Positions 22,176-29,947 of a stretch of 41,310 bases of DNA are shown here, piece after piece. A program made the translations under genes and the position numbers. Position 1 is the first letter of the stretch. Each line of letters starts with the position of its first letter. The notes beneath the pieces are model-generated. The model was not told the DNA's origin, ran no database searches, and saw nothing but the letters and a program-made list of their open reading frames with translations. Source of the DNA: an uncultured Eubacteriales bacterium (GTDB lineage: Bacteria; Bacillota; Clostridia; Oscillospirales; CAG-272); the NCBI GenBank assembly GCA_905201895.1, contig CAJKPX010000016.1, forward strand, positions 1-41,310, written 5' to 3'.

Positions 22176-22538
22176 TCAAATTTCTGCATGCTCCTTCATT
22201 TTGAGGAAGGTCTCGTCGCTGATCACGTGCTCCATCTTGCAGGCATCGTCATCTGCGGTTTCGGGCGAAACGCCGATCTGCACCAAAAATGCGGTGAGCA
22301 CGCGGTGTCGCTCCAAAATTTTTTTCGCAAGCGCATCACCTGCCTCGGTGAGTGTGATAAATCCATTTTCGTCAACGTGGATATGCCCGTTCTTTCTGAG
22401 CAAGCCCATCGCGCGGCTCACGCTGGGCTTCGTGTATCCGGTTTCGTGTGCAACGTCGATCGCACGCACATGCGCCTGCTTCTCGATCAAAATCTGGATT
22501 GTTTCCAGATACATCTCCGCGGATTCATTCGTTTTCAC
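22176..22538 (-). CDS. DtxR-family metal-dependent repressor, iron-type ligands, no SH3 domain
   Basis: 120 residues from a GTG that lies 7 bases after CGGAGGT; an upstream ATG at 22562 would place this Shine-Dalgarno inside the gene. The winged helix-turn-helix covers about 1-66 (with TKPSVSRAMGLLRKNGHI as recognition region), followed by a dimerisation domain. Metal-ligand positions read Met9 and Glu12 (SAEMYLETI), His78 (ERHRV) and Cys100, Glu103, His104 (DACKMEH). This is the Met/Cys/Glu/His pattern of DtxR and IdeR, not the Asp/Glu pattern of MntR, so an iron response is favoured by inference. The C-terminal SH3 domain of DtxR is absent. No iron transport genes are adjacent. Confidence 0.87.
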   Translation of the reverse strand: MKTNESAEMYLETIQILIEKQAHVRAIDVAHETGYTKPSVSRAMGLLRKNGHIHVDENGFITLTEAGDALAKKILERHRVLTAFLVQIGVSPETADDDACKMEHVISDETFLKMKEHAEI

Positions 22539-22582
22539 CCCGTGAACCTCCGTTTCTATCATTTGATATGCGTTGTCCCATC

Positions 22583-22611
22583 ATTATAACACATCCTTTT
22601 GCAAATTGCAA
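22583..22611 (-). promoter_or_regulatory. Promoter of the DtxR-family gene
   Basis: Minus strand: TTGCAA (22611-22606), 17-bp spacer, TATAAT (22588-22583), with TGTGT before the -10. Confidence 0.8.
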
Positions 22612-22644
22612 GGGATTTTTCAAAAAGTCTGCCTCATGCGCTTG

Positions 22645-22688
22645 AAAAAGCCGAGGGAACCCGAGCGCCAACGGCCCCCGAGTTCCCT
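22645..22688 (-). terminator. Terminator after the 472-residue lipoprotein gene
   Basis: GGGAAC (22655-22660) pairs with GTTCCC (22682-22687), with further GC pairing inside. On the minus strand it is followed by CGGCTTTTTC. Confidence 0.75.
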
Positions 22689-22719
22689 TCTGAGCATTTT
22701 TGAAAAACAGCGTTCTGTT

Positions 22720-24138
22720 TTATTCCTGCGGAGCCATACCGAAGATCAGCTGGCCGAGCGTGCTGCTTTGGAAATCGGTCATGATCTCGCCCCAATCCTC
22801 GGCAGAGATATCGGTGATATCCTTTGCATCGGCAGGAAGCGCGGGAATCTGATCGAGCACCTCATAGGCAACCGTCAAAACAAAGTTTATAGTTTCATCC
22901 TCAACGGTGAGCGAGGTGAAGGTCAGCGTGCAGGCTTTATCGGTCACCTTGAGATTGCCCTTGAGCTCAAGCTCGGTGCGCTCATTTTCCTCGTTAAATA
23001 CGTCAAGCGCAATGGTGATGTCGCCGCTTTCCTTGACATAGGTGTAGGTCGCGTTGAAAAGATCAACCGAAACCGAGCCCATCTTGCCATCTGCCGACAT
23101 CGAATAGGTTACGGTTCCGTCCTTTTCCTCGCGGGTGATCACGATGCCGGCTTCCACAGTCTGGCTGTCGGGCAAGCCGTCCACCGTTGCGTCAATGCGG
23201 ATCTCGTCTGCTTCAAACACCGCCACCATGTCAAGCGCGATTTCATCGCCATCCGCCTCGAGCGTGCCTCCAAGCGAGAGCTTGACAACCTCTTTGGTCT
23301 TTTGCGAGATGCAGAGCTGATAGGTCAGATCAATGTCAAGACCTGCAAGCATATCCTCAAAGTTCTCTTTGATTGCGTCCTTGAGCTCGGTCTCCCCATC
23401 CAGGTACTCCTCGATCACGCGCTCATAATATGCCTCAATGGTGTCCTCGTCGAGCGTGTAGGTAACAACAACGCACTTCACGCTCTTGTCCTCGGAAATC
23501 TCCACCTGCTCGGTGGTAACCTTCTGCTCGAGCAAGCGATAGCATTCGTTGATAAAGTCAAGCGTATCCTTGCCGGGCTTTGCAAACGCCTTTGCCCAAC
23601 CGTCCTTGAGCACGTTGATCGCCTGAGTGAAATCCTCCTTCTCTCCGCCCGCAGAGCCGAAGCCCATCATTTCTGCAAGCGCACAGTCGGGAAAATCCTC
23701 GGCAATCGTTGCAAGGTCGAACAGAAGGGTCAGGTCGCTTCCGAAAATCGACTCTCCGCTGATTGCGATGCCCTTGGAGTCAAGGAAAATGCGAGCTGCA
23801 AGGTCCATGCCCATGATCGACACGTCGGTGTCGGAGACGTATTTGCCGTTTTCGGAATCCATGTAGACGGTTTCCTTGATCTTTCCCTCGCCGAGCAGCT
23901 CCTCAGACTCAAAGGAGATCGAGATCGAGCCGAGCTTTTTTGCCTTTTCAATCAGCTTTTCGGCATCGGCGTTGTCATTGAAATACTTGCGCCCCGTATT
24001 GGAGAGCGCATCGGACAAAACCTTTTGCGGATTTTTCTCCACATCCTTTGCGCTCACCTTTGTGCCGCAGGACGAGAAGGAAAGCAATGCCGACAGAATC
24101 AGGCAAAGCACCAACGCAAGCGATAAAACTCTTTTCAT
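22720..24138 (-). CDS. Large hypothetical lipoprotein
   Basis: 472 residues. The signal peptide ends in SFSSC (Cys24). The mature part is acidic. It begins with VSAKDVEKNPQKVLSDAL and continues with a long series of beta strands, for example ETVYMDSENGKYVSDTDVSI and VDLFNATYTYVKESGDITIALDVF. This composition resembles large Clostridia lipoproteins that fold as LolA- or LppX-like half-barrels, but I cannot assign the family from motifs, so the function is unknown. AGAGAGGT precedes the ATG. It is flanked by a consensus promoter and a terminator and stands alone. Confidence 0.72.
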   Translation of the reverse strand: MKRVLSLALVLCLILSALLSFSSCGTKVSAKDVEKNPQKVLSDALSNTGRKYFNDNADAEKLIEKAKKLGSISISFESEELLGEGKIKETVYMDSENGKYVSDTDVSIMGMDLAARIFLDSKGIAISGESIFGSDLTLLFDLATIAEDFPDCALAEMMGFGSAGGEKEDFTQAINVLKDGWAKAFAKPGKDTLDFINECYRLLEQKVTTEQVEISEDKSVKCVVVTYTLDEDTIEAYYERVIEEYLDGETELKDAIKENFEDMLAGLDIDLTYQLCISQKTKEVVKLSLGGTLEADGDEIALDMVAVFEADEIRIDATVDGLPDSQTVEAGIVITREEKDGTVTYSMSADGKMGSVSVDLFNATYTYVKESGDITIALDVFNEENERTELELKGNLKVTDKACTLTFTSLTVEDETINFVLTVAYEVLDQIPALPADAKDITDISAEDWGEIMTDFQSSTLGQLIFGMAPQE

Positions 24139-24186
24139 GTTGTCTACCTCTCTTTATGTTTCATTCGGACCATAATCCTTGTATTC

Positions 24187-24215
24187 ATTATAGCATGCAA
24201 ATGACTCTTTGTCAA
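24187..24215 (-). promoter_or_regulatory. Consensus promoter of the 472-residue lipoprotein gene
   Basis: Minus strand: TTGACA (24215-24210), 17-bp spacer, TATAAT (24192-24187), with TGC before the -10. It lies immediately downstream of the preceding terminator. Confidence 0.85.
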
Positions 24216-24226
24216 CCGTATAATTC

Positions 24227-24286
24227 AAAAAAAGAAAAAATATTCGTCCGTCCTTCCCTGCTCTATGCACGAAAAGACGGACGAAT
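24227..24286 (-). terminator. Terminator of the met operon
   Basis: ATTCGTCCGTC (24242-24252) pairs with GACGGACGAAT (24276-24286); on the minus strand a T-rich run follows (24240-24227). Confidence 0.85.
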
Positions 24287-24291
24287 TCATT

Positions 24292-25401
24292 TTATGCCTC
24301 AAAAAGCTCGGCAACCTTGCGCAGCGCCTCCACGATGCGGATATGCTGCGGACAGATCTTCTGGCATTTTCCGCAACGGATGCAGGAGGATGCGGCACCG
24401 TGATCGAGGGTGAGCGCGCGGTATGCAGCCCTTTGCTCCTCGAGATCTCCGCCGTGCTTTGCCTCGTTGTAAAGAGCGAAGCATTTGGGAATCTCGATCT
24501 TCTGCGGGCATCCCTCCACGCAATAGCGGCATGCGGTGCAATCAACCGCAATATCGGCGTAGATCGCCTTGACTACCTCGGGTAAAATCGCCTGCTCTGC
24601 CTCGGTGAGCGGAATGAAATTCTCCATGTAGCTCATGTTATCGGCAAGCTGCGCCTCGTTCGACATACCGCTGAGCACCATAAAGACGTTTTCGCAGCCT
24701 GCGGCATAGCGGATCGCCCAGGATGCTGCTGACGCGTTGGGGTCTGCCTGCTCGAGTAACGCCTTTGCGTTTTTCGCGAGATTGGCAAGCAAGCCACCCT
24801 TGACGGGCTCCATAACAATGATCGGCTTGCCGTGCTTGACGCAGACCTCATGGCAGGCACGCGATTGGATGCGGGGATTGTCAAGATCGAGGTAATTGAG
24901 CTGGATCTGCACGAAATCAACCTCGGGATGCTCGGTGAGAATTTTGTCAAGCAGCTCGGCGCTATCGTGGAACGAAAGTCCCATATTGCGCACCTTGCCC
25001 TCCGCCTTCAGACGGGAAACGAACGCAAAGCTATCGAATTTCTGCGCGGTCGGGTAGTTGCCTGCGTGCAGGCTGTGCAGCAGATAATAGTCGAAATACT
25101 CCACACCGCATTTTTCAAGCTGCTCGGCAAAAATACGCTCTTGGTCGCCCTCCTCCTTGAGGAAGGAAACGGGCAGCTTGCTGGCAAGCTGATAAGATGC
25201 ACGAGGATAGCGACTGACAAGAACCTCCTTGACCGCGTGCTCGCTCTGATAATCGTGATACATATAGGCGGTGTCGAAATAAGTAAAGCCGCGCGCGAGA
25301 AAATCATCGACCATGCGGCATACCTGTGCCTTATCGATGGATTTGGAATCGTTTGCGTCAAGAAGCGGCAGACGCATCATGCCCATTCCAAGCTTTTTCA
25401 T
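24292..25401 (-). CDS. Aldo/keto reductase with C-terminal 4Fe-4S ferredoxin domain
   Basis: 369 residues. An AKR TIM barrel spans about 1-275 with the catalytic residues visible: FDTAYMYHDY (Asp and Tyr), LASKLP (Lys) and YYLLHSLHAG (His). About 285-365 is a dicluster ferredoxin domain with CTACRYCVEGCPQKIEIP and CIRCGKCQKICPQHI, eight cysteines for two 4Fe-4S clusters. Such fusions are common in anaerobes; substrates are unknown, and electron transfer between NAD(P)H and a redox partner is inferred. A GAGAGG site precedes the ATG. It lies 59 bases after metA with no terminator or promoter between them, so it is probably the last gene of metY-metA-AKR. Confidence 0.9.
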   Translation of the reverse strand: MKKLGMGMMRLPLLDANDSKSIDKAQVCRMVDDFLARGFTYFDTAYMYHDYQSEHAVKEVLVSRYPRASYQLASKLPVSFLKEEGDQERIFAEQLEKCGVEYFDYYLLHSLHAGNYPTAQKFDSFAFVSRLKAEGKVRNMGLSFHDSAELLDKILTEHPEVDFVQIQLNYLDLDNPRIQSRACHEVCVKHGKPIIVMEPVKGGLLANLAKNAKALLEQADPNASAASWAIRYAAGCENVFMVLSGMSNEAQLADNMSYMENFIPLTEAEQAILPEVVKAIYADIAVDCTACRYCVEGCPQKIEIPKCFALYNEAKHGGDLEEQRAAYRALTLDHGAASSCIRCGKCQKICPQHIRIVEALRKVAELFEA

Positions 25402-25460
25402 ATTGTTTTATCCTCTCGTTTCTGTTTTTTTGGACGCGGAAAGGTCGCACGGGGGGCGGA

Positions 25461-26378
25461 TCATTTCAGGTTGTCAAGATCATAGGGCGTAGTTTGGTAA
25501 ACAAAATAGTTGAGCCAGTTGGAATAGAGGAGATTTGCCGAGGAGCGCCAGGTTGCGGGCGGTGCCTTGGTGGGATCGTTGTTCGGAAAATAGTTTTTCG
25601 GAATTTCGATCGGCTTCCCTGCCGTCAGATCGCGCACGTATTCGCGGTTGAGCGTGTCAGAATCGTATTCGGGGTGCCCCGTGATGAAGATTTGTCTGCC
25701 GTTTTCGGTTTTCACGGCAAACACGCCCGCCTCCTCGGAGGATGCAAGGATCGTCAGCTCTGGCACGCGCTCGATGTCGGCGCGGTCGACCGTGGTATGG
25801 CGCGAGTGCGGCACCATGAACACGTCGTCAAAGCCGCGGAACAGGATTGTGCGCTTATGATCGGCGGTATGCGGAAAAATACCGAACAGCTTTTTGTCAA
25901 GCGGCTTCTTGTCGATTCCGAAATGATGGTAAAGCCCCGCCTGCGCGCCCCAGCAGATGTGGAAGGTGCTATGCACGTGTGTCAGGCTCCAATCCATAAT
26001 GGTGCAGAGCTCGTCCCAATACTCTACCTCCTCAAAGGGCAGATGCTCCACGGGAGCACCCGTGATAATCATACCGTCGAAATTGCGGTGGCGCACCTCG
26101 TCAAAGGTGGTGTAAAACGCAAGCAGATGATCCTCGGAGGTGTTTTTGGATTGATGCGACGCGGGACGCATGAGCGTGAGCTCGACCTGAAGCGGCGTGT
26201 TGCCGAGCAGACGCGAAAACTGCGTTTCGGTAACCACCTTCGTGGGCATCAGGTTGAGCAGAAGAATCTGCAGGGGTCGGATATCCTGCATTCCTGCACG
26301 CGTTTCGGTCATGACGAAGATATTTTCCTCGGCAAGCGTTTTGGCTGCGGGCAGCTCATTTGGAATTTTGATCGGCAT
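25461..26378 (-). CDS. metA: Homoserine O-acetyltransferase (MetA family)
   Basis: 305 residues from the ATG after AAAAGGAG. The MetA fold is a glutamine-amidotransferase-like acyltransferase. Key positions are Cys142 (FHICWGAQAG, acyl-enzyme nucleophile), His235 and Glu237 (ITGHPEYD). Position 111 is Glu (ITGAPVEHLPF). In this family Glu111 is associated with acetyl-CoA and Gly111 with succinyl-CoA, so the product is O-acetylhomoserine by established knowledge plus inference. This fits the gene just upstream, metY, which uses O-acetylhomoserine. The gap to metY is 40 bases, which indicates an operon. Confidence 0.95.
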   Translation of the reverse strand: MPIKIPNELPAAKTLAEENIFVMTETRAGMQDIRPLQILLLNLMPTKVVTETQFSRLLGNTPLQVELTLMRPASHQSKNTSEDHLLAFYTTFDEVRHRNFDGMIITGAPVEHLPFEEVEYWDELCTIMDWSLTHVHSTFHICWGAQAGLYHHFGIDKKPLDKKLFGIFPHTADHKRTILFRGFDDVFMVPHSRHTTVDRADIERVPELTILASSEEAGVFAVKTENGRQIFITGHPEYDSDTLNREYVRDLTAGKPIEIPKNYFPNNDPTKAPPATWRSSANLLYSNWLNYFVYQTTPYDLDNLK

Positions 26379-26418
26379 GAAAAAGCTCTCCTTTTCGGTA
26401 GTTCTCGGATGAAACAGA

Positions 26419-27702
26419 TCAGACCGTTTCAAGTGCCTGCGCGAGGTCGGCGATCAGATCGTCGGCGCTCTCAAGACCGCAGGAAAGGCGAACGAGGTCG
26501 CCCGAAACGCCTGCCGCGATCAGCTCCTCGTCGTTCATCTGACGGTGAGTTGCACTGGCGGGATGCAGGCAGCAGGTGCGCGCATCGGCAACGTGGGTCT
26601 CAATGGCAGCAAGCTTGAGGTGCTTCATAAAGGTCTCGGCAGCCTTTCTGCCACCCTTGACGCCGAAGCTGACCACGCCGCAGGTGCCACGCGGCATATA
26701 CTTCTGTGCAAGCGCATAGTAGGGGCTGGACTCCAGACCCGCATAGGTGACCCAGGTGATCTTCTCGTGAGCCTCCAAAAATTTTGCAACGGCAAGCGCG
26801 TTGGCACAATGACGCTCCATGCGCACGTGCAGGCTCTCCAGACCGAGGTTGAGCAGGAATGCGCTCTGCGGTGCGGGGGTAGAGCCGAAATCACGCATGA
26901 GCTGGGCGGTTGCCTTGTAGATAAACGCGCCCTCCTTGCCGAATTTCTCGGCATAAACGATGCCGTGGTAGCTATCATCGGGCGTGCAAAGTCCGGGGAA
27001 TTTCTCGGCATGTGCCATCCAATCGAATTTGCCCGAATCCACGATGCAGCCGCCAACCGCCGCGCCGTGACCGTCCATATACTTGGTGGTCGAATGGGTA
27101 ACGATGTCGGCGCCCCACTCAAAGGGACGGCAGTTTACAGGGGTTGCAAAGGTGTTGTCGATGATGAGCGGCACACCGTGTGCATGAGCTGCCTTTGCAA
27201 ACTTTTCGATATCAAGAACGGTGAGCGCAGGGTTTGCAATGGTCTCGCCGAACACAGCCTTGGTGTTGGGACGGAATGCCGCCTCAAGCTCCTCGTCGGT
27301 GCAATCGGGGGTGACAAAGGTAAACTCAATGCCCATCTTTTTCATGGTGACGGCAAACAGATTGAAGGTGCCGCCGTAAATGGTGGAGGAGCAGACCACG
27401 TGGTCACCGCAATTGGCAATGTTAAACACGGCGTAGAAATTTGCCGCCTGACCCGAGGAGGTCAGCATTGCGGCGCTTCCGCCCTCAAGCTCACAGATCT
27501 TTGCCGCAACCGTGTCGCAGGTGGGATTTTGCAGGCGCGAATAGAAATAGCCCGATGCTTCAAGGTCAAAGAGCTTGCCCATATCCTCACTGGTCTCGTA
27601 ACGGAAGGTCGTGCTTTGCACGATCGGAATCTGACGGGGCTCTCCGTTTCCGGGGCGATATCCGCCCTGCACACATTTTGTTTCGATTTTGTAGTTTTTC
27701 AT
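26419..27702 (-). CDS. metY: O-acetylhomoserine aminocarboxypropyltransferase (sulfhydrylase) MetY
   Basis: 427 residues, the typical MetY length and longer than MetB/MetC. It is a PLP-dependent Cys/Met-metabolism enzyme: IPIVQSTTFRY, YSRLQNPT, the PLP-lysine motif HSTTKYMDGHG, and the C-terminal HPASATHRQM. It converts O-acetylhomoserine and sulfide to homocysteine and acetate in the cytoplasm, the direct sulfhydrylation route to methionine. AAAAGGAG lies 6 bases before the ATG. It is the first gene of the unit metY-metA-AKR. An 80-90-base leader with hairpins precedes it; no SAM-I riboswitch core is present. Confidence 0.95.
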   Translation of the reverse strand: MKNYKIETKCVQGGYRPGNGEPRQIPIVQSTTFRYETSEDMGKLFDLEASGYFYSRLQNPTCDTVAAKICELEGGSAAMLTSSGQAANFYAVFNIANCGDHVVCSSTIYGGTFNLFAVTMKKMGIEFTFVTPDCTDEELEAAFRPNTKAVFGETIANPALTVLDIEKFAKAAHAHGVPLIIDNTFATPVNCRPFEWGADIVTHSTTKYMDGHGAAVGGCIVDSGKFDWMAHAEKFPGLCTPDDSYHGIVYAEKFGKEGAFIYKATAQLMRDFGSTPAPQSAFLLNLGLESLHVRMERHCANALAVAKFLEAHEKITWVTYAGLESSPYYALAQKYMPRGTCGVVSFGVKGGRKAAETFMKHLKLAAIETHVADARTCCLHPASATHRQMNDEELIAAGVSGDLVRLSCGLESADDLIADLAQALETV

Positions 27703-27786
27703 ATATGGCTCCTTTTCGGTCGGCTACGCGCTGTACCGGATTTTTTCGCAAAAGGACATCTTCCCGAGGGATAGGTGTCTCTACAA
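27703..27786 (-). promoter_or_regulatory. metY leader with hairpin and possible anti-Shine-Dalgarno
   Basis: After the predicted start near 27786 the leader forms a two-step hairpin (GACA/TGTC outside and TCCC/GGGA inside, 27755-27779). Next comes TCCTTTTGCG (27756-27747), whose TCCTTTT is complementary to AAAAGGA of the metY ribosome-binding site (27716-27710). The TC of TGTC is shared, so the two pairings compete. A regulatory role is inferred only. Confidence 0.4.
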
Positions 27787-27792
27787 CATTTG

Positions 27793-27821
27793 ATTATACC
27801 ACATCTCGCGTCGAAATGCAA
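27793..27821 (-). promoter_or_regulatory. Promoter of the met operon
   Basis: Minus strand: TTGCAT (27821-27816), 17-bp spacer, TATAAT (27798-27793), with TGTGG before the -10. Confidence 0.8.
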
Positions 27822-27870
27822 TCCTTTTTTGCAAGAGTTTTACCGATCATCGAAAAATATGCAGCAAAGC

Positions 27871-27922
27871 AATCAAAAAGAAACTCCCAAAGCGCCTGCT
27901 CGGCACAGACAGCTTCGGGAGT
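27871..27922 (-). terminator. Terminator of the aromatic operon
   Basis: ACTCCC (27883-27888) pairs with GGGAGT (27917-27922), with inner AAGC/GCTT pairing; on the minus strand TTCTTTTT follows. Confidence 0.85.
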
Positions 27923-27962
27923 CCTTATGAAAATCGTTTTTTTGAAATAATAATTTCAACAA

Positions 27963-28994
27963 TCAAAGTAACTCTGCAAGATCATAGATCAGTCGCTCGG
28001 TCTTTTCCCATCCGAGGCAGGGGTCGGTGATCGACTTGCCGTAAATTTCGTCGGCACCGATCTTCTGGCAGCCGTCCTCAAGATAGCTCTCGATCATGAA
28101 GCCCTTGACAAGACTCTTTACCTCACTTGAGCAATGGCAGCTATGCAAAACGTCCTTGGCAATGCGCACCTGCTCGAGATAACGCTTGCCTGAATTTGCA
28201 TGATTGGTGTCGATGATCACGGCGGGGTTTGCAAGACCGCTCTTTTGGTAGGTCTCGTAAAGACCGATCAGGTCCTCGTAGTGATAATTCGGCAGCGATT
28301 GCCCGTGTGCGTTGACGTAGCCGCGCAGAATAGCGTGTGCATAGGGGTTGCCCATGCTCTTAACCTCCCAGCCGCGGTAGAGAAACATGTGCGAGTGCTG
28401 TGCGGCAGTGATCGAATTCATCATAACCGAAATGTCGCCACCCGTGGGATTTTTCATGCCAACGGGAATATCCAGTCCGCTCGCGGTGAGACGGTGCTGC
28501 TGGTCCTCAACCGAACGCGCTCCGACCGCAACGTAGGCAAGCAGGTCCGAGAGATAGCGGTGGTTTTCGGGATAAAGCATCTCGTCCGCGCATCCGAATT
28601 CGGTCTCGGCAAGCGCACGCATGTGCAGTTTCCGAATGGCAACGATACCGCGGAGCAGGTCGGGGTCGGCGTTGGGATCGGGTTGGTGGAGCATGCCCTT
28701 ATATCCATCGCCCGTGGTGCGGGGCTTATTGGTGTAGATACGCGGCACGATCAGAATTTTATCGGCAACCTTATCCTGAACCTTGCGCAGACGGTAAATA
28801 TAATCCAGCACCGAATCCTCGTGATCGGCAGAGCAAGGTCCGATCACCAGAATGAATCGGTCAGACTCGCCTGAAAAGACCTTTTTGAGCTCGTTTACGG
28901 TATTCTCACGGCGTGCGGCAAGCTCGGGAGTGATGGGAAATTGCTCCTTGATTTCCTGCGGGATCGGCAATTTGCGGTAGAAATGCATATTCAT
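27963..28994 (-). CDS. aroF: 3-deoxy-7-phosphoheptulonate (DAHP) synthase, AroF/G/H type
   Basis: 343 residues, similar in size and motifs to the type I-alpha DAHP synthases of Escherichia coli: FILVIGPCSADHED, RIYTNKPRTTGDGYKG, GARSVEDQQHR, GMKNPTGGDI, VIIDTNHANSGK and SITDPCLGWEKTE. Metal-binding Cys (in GPCS) and His (in DTNHAN) are present. The enzyme condenses phosphoenolpyruvate with erythrose 4-phosphate, the entry to the shikimate pathway; this type is usually feedback-inhibited by an aromatic amino acid, which one being unclear here. The ATG at 28994 follows AAAGGA by 9 bases; an ATG two codons later is possible. It is the last gene of the operon. The symbol aroF is used loosely. Confidence 0.93.
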   Translation of the reverse strand: MNMHFYRKLPIPQEIKEQFPITPELAARRENTVNELKKVFSGESDRFILVIGPCSADHEDSVLDYIYRLRKVQDKVADKILIVPRIYTNKPRTTGDGYKGMLHQPDPNADPDLLRGIVAIRKLHMRALAETEFGCADEMLYPENHRYLSDLLAYVAVGARSVEDQQHRLTASGLDIPVGMKNPTGGDISVMMNSITAAQHSHMFLYRGWEVKSMGNPYAHAILRGYVNAHGQSLPNYHYEDLIGLYETYQKSGLANPAVIIDTNHANSGKRYLEQVRIAKDVLHSCHCSSEVKSLVKGFMIESYLEDGCQKIGADEIYGKSITDPCLGWEKTERLIYDLAELL

Positions 28995-29062
28995 AGCGGG
29001 ATTTCCTTTCGTTGTTGGGGAGGATTGCCTGCGTCTCACTTTTTGGGATGCAGGGACGAAAT

Positions 29063-29947
29063 TTATTTTTTGGGCTTGTCAAACATCGCGCGGCGTGCGG
29101 TGGAAGCGCGCATGGTCTCGCGCATGCCCTCGCGGTCGCCCATTGCAAGCATATAGCGGAAGCGTCCGAACTCGGCGATGAAGCTATCCATCTCGCGCAA
29201 AAGCTCGTCGCGATTGAGCAGAAAGAGCTCCGACCACATCTCATCGTTGATCTTTGCAATTCGCGTCAGATCGCGGAAGGAGTCGCCCGTGTATTCCTCA
29301 AGCGAGGGCTTGTTACTGCAGGTCATCAGCGTCACGGCGATGCAGTGGGTGAGCTGAGAAAGAAACGCGATCATCTCATCGTGCTTTTGCGGCGTAAGCT
29401 CGCTGATGCGGGCAAAGCCGAGGATCTCGCCAAGCTCGCGTGCCGTTGCGATCGCCTCGGGGGTGTTCTGCTCGGTGGGCGTGACGATAAAGTTTGCTCC
29501 TCGGAATACGCCATCATCGCTGTATTCCACGCCGCTGCGCTCACGTCCTGCCATTGGGTGAGCCGCGATAAACTCCACGTCCTCGCGGAGCATTCCCTGC
29601 ACGGTGGAAACCACACTTCCCTTCACACCGGTTACGTCGGTGATCAGCGCGCCGGGACGGAAAAGCGATTGATACTCGCGAATCCAATCGAGAAAGACAT
29701 GTGGGTAGAGCGCAAAGACAATCAGATCGGCGTTGCCGACCAGCTCACGGTCGACCTCGGTAGTGCCGAATTCAACCATTCCACGCGCAAGCGCGTAGTC
29801 GATATCCGCCTGATTTTTTGTGATGCAGCGAACGCGGTAGCCCTGACGCGAAAGCGCGCGTGCATATCCGCCGCCGATCACACCGAGTCCCACAATCAGG
29901 ATATTGGTTTCCTTTGTGATGTAGGTCTGTTTTGCTTCGTTATTCAT
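29063..29947 (-). CDS. tyrA: Prephenate dehydrogenase
   Basis: 294 residues. The N-terminal Rossmann domain has ILIVGLGVIGGGYARAL (Gly20-x-Gly22-x-x-Gly25). The helical C-terminal half contains AAHPMAGRERSG, with the catalytic-type His, and SQLTHCIAV. The enzyme oxidatively decarboxylates prephenate to 4-hydroxyphenylpyruvate using NAD+ (or NADP+), the tyrosine branch. No ACT domain or chorismate mutase is fused. The gene starts inside the last codons of aroA (8-base overlap), with a near-perfect GGAGGTGAT Shine-Dalgarno in the aroA coding sequence, so translation is coupled. Confidence 0.93.
   Translation of the reverse strand: MNNEAKQTYITKETNILIVGLGVIGGGYARALSRQGYRVRCITKNQADIDYALARGMVEFGTTEVDRELVGNADLIVFALYPHVFLDWIREYQSLFRPGALITDVTGVKGSVVSTVQGMLREDVEFIAAHPMAGRERSGVEYSDDGVFRGANFIVTPTEQNTPEAIATARELGEILGFARISELTPQKHDEMIAFLSQLTHCIAVTLMTCSNKPSLEEYTGDSFRDLTRIAKINDEMWSELFLLNRDELLREMDSFIAEFGRFRYMLAMGDREGMRETMRASTARRAMFDKPKK

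Noticed and set aside
27703..27821. A SAM-I (S-box) riboswitch before metY
   Set aside because: The leader is only about 85 bases and lacks the conserved kink-turn and core sequences of SAM-I. It is reported only as an unclassified structured leader.
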